This document shows, piece by piece, positions 55,560-64,000 of a stretch of DNA of 64,000 nt. Every line of letters begins with the position of its first letter. Positions within the stretch are counted from its first letter, which is position 1. A program made the translations under genes and the position numbers. The stretch covers positions 131,709,282-131,773,281 of the forward strand of contig CP136062.1 in NCBI GenBank assembly GCA_032622095.1, given 5' to 3'. The notes under the pieces were generated by a model. That model worked only from the letters and a program-made list of their open reading frames with translations, did no database searches and was not told the DNA's origin. Source of the DNA: Siphonodentalium dalli (lineage: Eukaryota; Mollusca; Scaphopoda; Gadilida; Siphonodentaliidae).

Positions 55560-56296
55560 TTTACGTCGAAGTACGATTGCCTTACTATTCTACAGTGGAC
55601 TTTACGTCCATATCCAGTGGCGGGATTTTTCGTCAATTTTAATGACTTTATCATGCAAATAATAACAAAATGCTATATTTATCACAAAGAGCGATATCTT
55701 ACAGCCATAATGATGTATTATAATATAACAGTTGAATTATACATATAACAATTATGCCATGCAATTAGGAATAACTCACGTTTAATATGTGTTTTTTTAT
55801 ATACGCTCAGAGAAGACCCGAACTGTTACGAAGTCGTTTTCATTTGAAATTATGTAAACACTGTGATAAAATATATTTTTTTCACATTATATAACTGCTT
55901 TCAGTTGACAACTCTTGCAGATTTCAGCACAACTATAACTTGTTCATTGGAATAAACATGGTTATACTGTCACGGTTATGACATTTTATTACCGTTAGTT
56001 GGTGGTTTTAGATGAGCGTCACTCTATGAATAACCTTTTCTATAATATGGCCTATTATTCATTTGGAAGGATCTTCATTGTAATACAAGCTACAGACATG
56101 GGAAAAGATAATATGAATACAGAAAGATACATATTCATTACATGGAGGGAAATGATCAGATATAATAAGTTCAACAAATTACCTGTGGTCGTTTGTTGAA
56201 CTTATCTGAACATTTCCAAAGGGAACTACAAATGAGTATTTAGTGTATAAAGGGTCCACTATAGAAGAATAAGGTAAATGTATACTTCGACGTAAA
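55560..56296. mobile_element. TIR element of about 737 bp
   Basis: TTTACGTCGAAGTA and the stepwise-matching AGTGGAC region on the left pair with the inverted right end (GTCCACTATAG...CGACGTAAA). Arms are about 45 bp and imperfect. An internal hairpin (AAGTTCAACAAA...TTTGTTGAACTT) lies at about 56168-56200. No transposase is visible. Confidence 0.6.
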
Positions 56297-57060
56297 CGAG
56301 CATACCCAGGTAATGATGTATAATATATAGTCTTATTGGGTTATAAACCTGCGAGGTGGGGAAATCTAGGTTTGTTTACATTATGAATGTTTGATTACGA
56401 TTACGATTCTGCTGATTACCACGAAATGGTTTAACGATTTATAAGGTCTATTCGTTTGCCGAACCCTATTGAATTAACGGAGTCTAATCAATCGTGTAAT
56501 TAATAGGAATCAAACCAGGGGGGTCTGGAAAACAATTGCACATATATGGCCCAAAAAGGTTTTTTCCGACCTCGAGGGACCCACCACCCCATTTTTGCAA
56601 AAAAAATATTTTTTTCCTCCAAAATTTTGGGGACCCACCCCCCCGTTTCTCGTGTTTTTATCAAAATTTCAGAGTTTTTTTTAGCCGTTCTTCAATAACT
56701 GTGTTAACTGCCTTACTAATTGGTAAACACAGATCAGAAAAACGAAAAAATATACTGTATTTCCATGTGTTTCCTGATGTTTTCAGTATCTAACAACAAT
56801 ATTAATTAAGCATTGTGTAGGTACACTATATGTCACAAATTGCCCTAGACCCCATTATAGCCTTAATATATCGTGTGTGTTGTGTCTGACAGAGAACACT
56901 GGCCAGTGTAAATAGTGGTAAACAGGTCAGGGTTCCACAATTATATGTGCATGATCAAAGAACTCTTTAGTCTTATCCAACGGGATGGGGTGGGGAGGGG
57001 AATTGTTTTTTGGTTATGTATACACATAGATACATGGTTATTATACTGCCCGATACTAGT
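56297..57060. other. No feature recognised
   Basis: Contains C-rich and T-rich patches. Open frames are low-complexity. Confidence 0.4.
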
Positions 57061-58740
57061 CGGCGGTATATAGTTGACGTCTCGAGCCGTCTGTCCGTAC
57101 AAACATTTTGAATTTTAACTCAAGAGTCAGTTGTCATATTTGATGCCCTATGGCATGGTGACGGACCAGAAATGGGGGACGAATATGCATAATATCGCGG
57201 GTTGTGACCACCAATGCCTACCAGAGTTATGGGCCCTGTTCGACTTTATGAAATTCAGTCCATACAAAGTTTTTATACGCCCTTTTGAAAAAAAAGGCCG
57301 TATTATAGTATTGGTCCGTCCGTCCGGGCGTCCGCACTAACCAGAGAGTACTTGTGGGGTGCGATGAATTTAACATGAATTTAACCATGCTTTTCTTCTA
57401 ATTGTTTTATTTACAAACCATCTCCGTTATTTCGTTAATATAATATTAGAAAATCCTTGAAATTTGTTGTCCGGATGATAACTTTAGTATAGTTTATCGG
57501 AATGAATCCAAATTTGGTATATTACTTTCTCCCACCAAAACACAGGTCAAGTTCGAACTTGGGTTCTGTCCGACCATGCGTCCGGGCGTCCGGGCGGGCG
57601 TCCGTCCGTCCGTCCGTTAACCTGTTGTCCGGATGATAACTTTAGTTAGAGTGAACCAAAATTAGTAAAATTTGGTATGTGGGTTTATTAGCCGAAAAGT
57701 AAGTTCAAGTTCGAATTTGGGTTCCGCCCGCCAATTTTCACCGGAGTTATGCCCCTTATTTAACGTTTTTTGACTTAGAAAATCCTTGAAATTTGTTGTC
57801 CGGATGATAACTTTAGTAAAGTTTATCGGAACGAATCCAAATTTGGTATATTACTTTCTCCCACCAAAACACACGTCAAGTTCGAAATTGGGTTCTGTCC
57901 GACCATTTTTGGCAGAGTTATGCCCCTTTTTCGACTCAGAAAATTCAGTTTTTCTTATGTTTTTTGGTTTCCGGTGGATTTTGGAATGTTTATACGCAAA
58001 ACCCGTTTTTTTTGTGAATTACATATATCGAAATACAGCTCAAGTCCGAATTTCGTTTTAATCCGAATTTTTTTTTCGAGAGTTATGGCCCCTTTTTTGA
58101 TGTAATTTGACTTAAAAAATCCCTGAAATTTGTTGTCCGGATGATAACTTTAGTTAGAGTGAACCGATTTCAATCAAATTTGGTATGTGGGTCCGTCCGT
58201 CCGTCCGTTAACCTGTTGTCCGGATGATAACTTTAGTTAGAGTGAACCAAAATTAGTAAAATTTGGTATGTGGGTTTATTAGCCGAAAAGTAAGTTCAAG
58301 TTCGAATTTGGGTTCCGCCCGCCAATTTTCACCGGAGTTATGCCCCTTATTTAACGTTTTTTGACTTAGAAAATCCCTGAAATTTGTTGTCCGGATAATA
58401 ACTTTACTAGAGCTTATCGGATTCAATGATAATTTGGTATATTACTTTCTCCCACCAAAACACAGGTCAAGTTCAAATTTGAGTTCCGTCCGCCAATTTT
58501 CACCGGAGTTATGCCCCTTATTTAACGTTTTTTGACTTGGAAAATCCCTGAAATTTGTTGTCCGGATGATAACTTTACTAGAGCTTATCGGATTCAATGA
58601 TAATTTGGTATATTACTTTCTCCCACCAAAACACAGGTCAAGTTCAAATTTGAGTTCGTCCGCCAATTTTTACCAGAGTTATGCCCTTTTTTTTTTACCA
58701 GTTTCCGCCGACCAGCGTATCTCTTGTTGCAATATAAGTT
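57061..58740. repeat. CCGTCC tandem with higher-order structure
   Basis: Units around GAAATTTGTTGTCCGGATGA and GGAGTTATGCCCCTT recur irregularly about every 170-200 bp. A block at about 57601-57790 recurs almost exactly at about 58197-58385, a higher-order period of 596 bp. Confidence 0.8.
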
Positions 58741-58957
58741 AAGTGTCGGTTATGTCAAATTTTGATGTGGTTTGGTATGGTGATAGACCAGAATGAAGAA
58801 TTGAATGTCATTTGCCAATGCATCTGAATGCATCACATTATTTCAGTTCATCTATTTGTAAGTGATAACAGTATACAATTAGTATTTTAGTTTCGTCTTG
58901 TTGAGCAGTAAAGCTCCCAGATGAAGTCCATCTACATTTATAGTCGGCTGATGTTAA
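58741..58957. other. No feature recognised
   Basis: Ordinary sequence. Confidence 0.4.
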
Positions 58958-59068
58958 ACGTGTTTAAGCATATATACCATCAGCCTATATCCCGTGGTTA
59001 TCCATGTTACACGTGTTTATATCATGTATACCATCAGCCTATATCCCGTGGTTATCCATGCATGGTAC
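58958..59068. repeat. Two-copy 55-bp tandem
   Basis: TATACCATCAGCCTATATCC plus CGTGGTTATCCATG occurs twice, joined by GTTACACGTGTTTATATCATG. Confidence 0.85.
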
Positions 59069-59479
59069 ACGTACAATGCGATTAGATGAGGACACGGGTC
59101 ATATTGGGTTTAATAATCGTCACAAATTATATTATCAGCTTTGGTCCATAACAAATGATTTAATTAGTAATTCTGAAGCAAGGAGCACGTGTATGTTTAA
59201 TTGTCTTAAGATGTATCCAATGTGTTGCGTGCACCTGCCCATCCGGGTATACTAATCGATATGCACGTTATACATGCATGTGTTTTGTAATACAACATTC
59301 TGTTTTGTCCCTGCAATATGGATCCAGCCTCTGCACGCGACAATGAGTCCAACACTTTACCGGCATATACAGTTATAGAGAATCAATGGAGTTGTGTTTA
59401 TGTCTATTTTTGATTGGACGACAACTTCAGTCGATAGTCCACACGCGTGGTCGGTCGCGAAGAAAAAGGTAAACAAACC
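59069..59479. other. No gene; possible promoter-proximal sequence at the end
   Basis: An inverted CCAAT box (GATTGG) lies near 59413, and the stretch after 59440 is richer in CG dinucleotides. Confidence 0.3.
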
Positions 59480-59498
59480 ATGTCGACGGACAATGCGG
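59480..59498 (+). CDS. Possible first coding exon (speculative)
   Basis: ATG TCG ACG GAC AAT GCG G is followed by GTAGGT, which fits a 5' splice donor. The context AACCATGT is acceptable for initiation, and the local CG enrichment and inverted CCAAT box upstream fit a promoter. No downstream exon is identifiable within the window, so this is only a hint that a plus-strand gene may start here. Confidence 0.18.
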
Positions 59499-60261
59499 GT
59501 AGGTGAACACGGATTTAATGTACAAAACGCCGCGTGCGAGTAAGGAAACTTGTGGTCAATAATGCCGGTATGTATATATTTTTACCTTGCGTAAATCGAT
59601 CACGGTACATGTACATGCCATATTTCCGCAAATAAATGAGAATATAGTGTTGAGTTACAAATACATGTTATATATATATTTTATATGAAATTGTCTTGAC
59701 TTGTGTTTAAATTATCTGTATTATGACAACTGCCCCGCGTGGGTGTATTATGTCAATAAAAAAAATGTTAATGTTAAAATGTATTATATGTAGGGAATCG
59801 GACTTTCTTCCGTTTACGGACTATATCTTAATTTAATGTCGATGCGTGATTTATATAGTTCATCGGGTAGCACGGAACTATATTTGGCTAAGTAAACAAA
59901 GTGTAACCATGAAATGCACTATATATATACACACTTTACTTTTCATGTATGCAGAATTTACCAACAATGAGTATATCTGATATATATATATATACAGCTG
60001 TTGAAAATTCGTATCAATTAAATTCATGCGCTAAATACACATACCATCCCCTTAATTAGGGGAAGTACACATGTGTATCTTTATCTGTTTATTTTTATAA
60101 GAATGTCCTACAACAGTTACTGTCGGTGGATTCATATAGACATTTACAATAGCATAATAAATAGTATTATGAGTTTCACAAGGCGTGTCCCAACAGATAA
60201 ACATGTGTCAGGACCAGAAGATTGTTCATTTTTTAAACCCGTACATTGGCGTACATGTATG

Positions 60262-60292
<31 letters not shown>

Positions 60293-61116
60293 CTGAAATG
60301 TGCATCATCTTTTCGGACATGTTATGGCCTCGTTGTCGGTGAGGTCGATATCATTGGTGTCGGCTCGTAATTTGTACAGCCTGCATGTTTGAACTCCCTA
60401 GCTTGGCCTACAACTTTAATTCTTGAAATATGATTCAAAAGAAACCCATCCATGTCAGTTATAAATATTTATAACATACAACAATATGTTACTTGAAATA
60501 AATATAAAAAATAAAGAGCAATGGCATATATATAGCAAAATGATTACCAATCCCCACACCCACCCGAGTCAATCATGGGTTCGTTGTAAGTCGTTAGCTG
60601 TCTTACTCAATTGCTGTTTGATGTTCTGACGCAGAACGAATTAGCTAGGTAATATAATTTATCTTAATAATGCATTTAGCAGCACCCTTATTCCATTAAT
60701 TAAAGCCATTCTATAAAAATGATATACAACGGTCATTGTATAATAGGAAATATTGCCGTGTGCACGTGTACCCAAATGTGATCAAATGTATTATTGTTGC
60801 GCAAAAGCAACATTTGGCTTCCGACTTGTCATTTGTTTGCATTCCGTACGCTATACGTATATACGCTAAATCGATGTCTGTGATAATTAAATTGTTGATT
60901 TAGTTTGAACAAACATTTCATTAACTTTACACCATAATTAAACATGTACAAGTATCTTATTTATATGGGATTATTTCTTTGCGCGGGCAAAACAACTCAT
61001 AGTTACGTGAAACGTCATCGCAGGCCTTATAGCTAGGAGTCGCTATAGATGAGTTTCGCGTAGCATTTATTTATTTTTGTATGTTTTATGGAGGTTTTGT
61101 ATCAAGTAATAAATAG
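59499..61116. other. No gene; AT microsatellites
   Basis: AT dinucleotide runs near 59976-59993 and 60261-60287. Otherwise unremarkable. Confidence 0.45.
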
Positions 61117-61268
61117 AATCTACAACTAGTCCCGAGTTTATAGCGATATTTACAAAACTCTTCCATTAAATTAGGTCTGGACCTCGACAACTTTTAGGCT
61201 CGGTCTAGGCATAATTTGTTGGACGAGTTTTATAAATTCCGCTATTAACTCGGGACGAGTTTTAGATT
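61117..61268. repeat. 152-bp foldback
   Basis: AATCTACAACTAGTCCCGAG pairs with the right end CTCGGGACGAGTTTTAGATT. Arms are about 48 bp with a few mismatches. Confidence 0.75.
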
Positions 61269-61330
61269 ACCTATATATGTGCAACGACCCTCGCTTCAAT
61301 ACGCCATGTCACAAACTCGCGGCCATATTG

Positions 61331-61529
61331 GATCCACCAGGTCCGGTTCCGTGGTTTTTGGTGCTACAGGTACAAGTTTTGGAGTAGCATTTCCATATAT
61401 GGAAGTCGTGAATATTCCAAAGCTCCATATATGGAAATGCTACTCCAGAACTTTGACATGATTGTAGCACTAAAACCACGGAACCGGGCTGGATGAATCT
61501 CTGAAAGCACGGAACCGGACCTGGTGGAT
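61331..61529. repeat. 199-bp foldback
   Basis: ATCCACCAGGTCCGGTTCCG at the left pairs with its complement at the right. An inner stem around CATTTCCATATATGG closes it. The right arm holds an extra copy of the CACGGAACCGG word. The open frames here are hairpin shadows. Confidence 0.8.
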
Positions 61530-61758
61530 ACAATAATATGCATGGCAGTGAGTTAGTGACAGGGCGCACCAGGAGCCGTTGCCGTTTGTTTATCGGCGAA
61601 AGTTGGCACCGAACCTATGAGTATCTGTTTGCAATTGTTCGTAAAGTTCAGACACTAAATCTGGCCATTTATGGGACCATCTGTTATAATCAACAGAATA
61701 TATGCAACAAATGAATGAATTTTAGCAATAGATGAGTGCTAAATACACTCATCTTTAT

Positions 61759-61838
61759 GAACGATGTAAAACATCATGGTAATTATAATGAAAATGAGTT
61801 TATTTTCATTGCAATTACCATGTTGTTTGCATCGTTTG
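61759..61838. repeat. 80-bp foldback
   Basis: GAACGATGTAAAACATCATG pairs with CATGTTGTTTGCATCGTTT-type sequence, with the stem continuing to ATGAAAAT/ATTTTCAT. Confidence 0.75.
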
Positions 61839-62440
61839 TATAATTATACCACACGAGTGTGACGAGTGTCCGGATTTAGTGTACAGTTCCCATTTTCACA
61901 AAGTATTATTCACTAAAATTAGTACATAATATGTCTCCTGTCGACTTCCGCGACTCAGTTTTGATTAGTATCGCTTACAATCAGAACATCCCCTCTGGTA
62001 GTCAATACATGTATAAATCATGTATTATCAATGCATTATTAAACCGTGTTACATTATACCGCGAATCTACTAAGCGGTTTAACGCATAAGCCTTCGTGAT
62101 TGAAAGGGTATACTTCATGGATAATCCCTCCATATCAGAGCCCTTGTGTGTGCCCAAGTACATCTAATCCGCATCACATACCATTTGATTCGCCATATAC
62201 ACTGCATGCCAGACCGTCATCAGAGCCGCCCTCATAGCCATATTCGGTGGCATGGTGAGCAACAATTATCGTCACCCTCATCGAATCGGCTTACCGTCAG
62301 AATCGACGGAAAGTACAGAGGAGCCTGTCCCATTTGGGTGATCAATGGATTGTTGTTTTTTTAGTTCAGTTTTGGATTATGTATTGTCCCATACACATGC
62401 TTTTAAACAGCAGATTTCAACCCTCCGGGAACCGTTAACA
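61839..62440. other. No feature recognised
   Basis: A 72-codon frame (62146-62364) has no recognisable domain. Nothing else seen. Confidence 0.4.
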
Positions 62441-62735
62441 GTTAATGCGATAACTCAAACAAACGTCAACCAATTGCATTCATATTTGTATATATAAGGA
62501 ATTTAAGAGCAATCTCGATCGAGTTCGCAAACCAAGCAGGTCTGTCCATATTTTTTTTAATATTTGAGTTACTGCCCTTAGTTTGTCTATTTTTGTTAAA
62601 GTCATGTTATGTCCGTTAGCGTGATAACTTGAACAAACGTCAACCATGCAATTTCATTCATACCTAGTCGATGGATCTTTTACAATATCTCCATCGAGTT
62701 CGAAAACCAGATATGTCCGATTTTTTTTTTGTACT
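62441..62735. repeat. Two-copy diverged tandem of about 172 bp
   Basis: CAAACAAACGTCAACC near 62457 and GAACAAACGTCAACC near 62631, with parallel CATCGAGTTCG and TCTGTCC/TATGTCC words downstream. Confidence 0.7.
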
Positions 62736-64000
62736 TGACTTATGAAACCTTTGTTCGTCCATTTTAGTGATTCTCGGTCTGCCAGATTCAGTCTTATATG
62801 TGCAGACGAGAGGCCGATCACGATCGGCAGATGTTTAACCCATCCCTTGGCGACATTAAATTGCTATGATCGAAATCATATTCACGAGTTTTTTTTGTGG
62901 AATTATAAGTATGCTGTTGTGTACTGAAGTAGTATAGACAAATGTACATAATAACACAACTTTTTTGAATTTATGGATCAAAAGAGAAGGGTTAATTGGA
63001 ATTTATAGATCAAAATAGAAGGGTTAATGTAACATCTATAAAGCCTGTCACGGTGTCACCACTATCATAGTGTAAGCAGTTATATTTATGTTGTTGCAAA
63101 TGGCCATGTGACATATCAAAATAATCTAGTTACTTAATAATGGAAAAGGCTGAAAGACATGGAATGGATAACGGGTTAAATCTATTTTGGTGCTCTTTGG
63201 TCCAATAAAAGTCTAAGCATCCAAAAGGACACACAGGCTACAGTAGAGCTCCATTGTTCTAGTTAAATAAATTCACCTGGCTAAGTGGTGTAGGTGTTAA
63301 CAGAACACATTTAGACAAACAATAGTATCCATGCTCTGTGGAACCTTTGTTTTGTCAGATAACATCAAATCTGATATATCATTTGGTCAGGTAATTAATT
63401 GTGGGTATTGTTCTCAAAGCAAGAAGAAAGTATAACTTTGACAAGGATTTGTGGTGGGGTAGGAGAAGGGTGAATGGTGTGGAGGAGGTGATGGTAGGGG
63501 CGCAGGGGTAAGTAGAAAGTGGGACCACCCCCCCCTGTGGGAGGGTCACTTGGAAAGTGTGACCCTAACTCTGGTTCTTTTCGACAGGTCGGTCACATTT
63601 TTAAAAATCTGAATAACTACCATCCAAGGCCCCTTTACACCTTGTCAGATAACAGCTTGGTGGTTCCCGAGATGTTTAAATGATTCTCAGTAATTTCATT
63701 GAAGTCCGGACGGACGAACGAACGAACGAACGAAGACGAGTGGTCAATCCAGACGTCGACACTGTGTTTACCATACTATGTTATGGGTAAACATAAAAAC
63801 TGGACGCGCGACATCTTAGATGCTCAACTTGTTTTTCTCTCTTGCATTGCTGCACTTGATCAGGTGTGTTAAATTTTGACTATCGTTTTGGATCTGGTCT
63901 TTTATTGCATAGTTGCCGGTGTTCTGTAATAACACGTTATGCACCAATACACTTTATTTTCATTCAAACATGTGCCCTCGATATAATTATTATTATATCT
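62736..64000. other. No gene recognised; short GAAC microsatellite
   Basis: Four to five GAAC tetramers lie near 63716-63734, and a G-rich purine stretch at 63450-63560. No gene, repeat boundary or RNA is supported. Confidence 0.45.

Overview
The window looks like repeat-dense genomic DNA from a marine invertebrate, most likely a bivalve mollusc. The reasons are AT-rich sequence without bacterial-style gene packing, very many foldback mini-elements, long families of short-unit dispersed repeats, and a Polinton/adenovirus-type packaging ATPase in an integrated element. The taxon is inferred from repeat style, not proven. I found no housekeeping gene and no tRNA or rRNA gene.

The standout is an 8.3 kb near-perfect palindrome (28327-36639). 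It is bounded by a 6-bp target duplication (CCCAAG) and begins AG and ends CT, as Polinton/Maverick elements do. Each arm carries one intact long ORF (602 and 598 codons), and the two are transcribed outward from a shared GC-rich hairpin centre. The protein has an N-terminal C2H2 finger, a glutamine tract, an A32/FtsK-like packaging ATPase, short tandem repeats and a C2HC finger. No polymerase, integrase, protease or capsid gene is present. The compared parts of the arms differ only in CAA-triplet counts. The centre repeats the element's own subterminal sequence, as expected of a head-to-head dimer joined through a terminal hairpin. The element sits inside a 584-bp TTAA-flanked element, which sits in one copy of a tandem duplication whose other copy preserves the empty site.

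A second, smaller and older palindromic element (12045-16481) is bounded by GTAACT. It has about 2 kb arms and a loop of about 165 bp, and no convincing gene. Both arms contain a small hairpin element of the same family. One arm also holds a 469-bp TTAA foldback element that is absent from the mirror position, so the order of events can be read.

Layout: 0-0.4 kb dispersed 160-bp repeats; 0.56-2 kb a two-copy 0.7 kb tandem with perfect hairpins; 2.2-3.4 kb composite hairpins, with a paralogous block at 38.5-40 kb; 8.4-10.7 and 24.1-25.3 kb arrays of CTTAAG-centred palindromes at about 20-bp spacing; 11.2-11.5 kb a broken Cys-rich gene candidate; 12-16.5 kb palindrome B; 16.6-18.6 kb a 621-bp tandem; 20-28 kb TTAA elements and tandems; 28-36.9 kb palindrome A and its host element; 37-40.5 kb dispersed repeats; 41-56 kb scattered foldbacks, tandems, a TIR element with a MADF-like fragment and mariner-like MITEs; 57-58.7 kb a higher-order tandem; 59-64 kb mostly unremarkable with a few hairpins.

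The genes do not form a pathway. The window is a nest of mobile elements in which only the ATPase genes are clearly coding.
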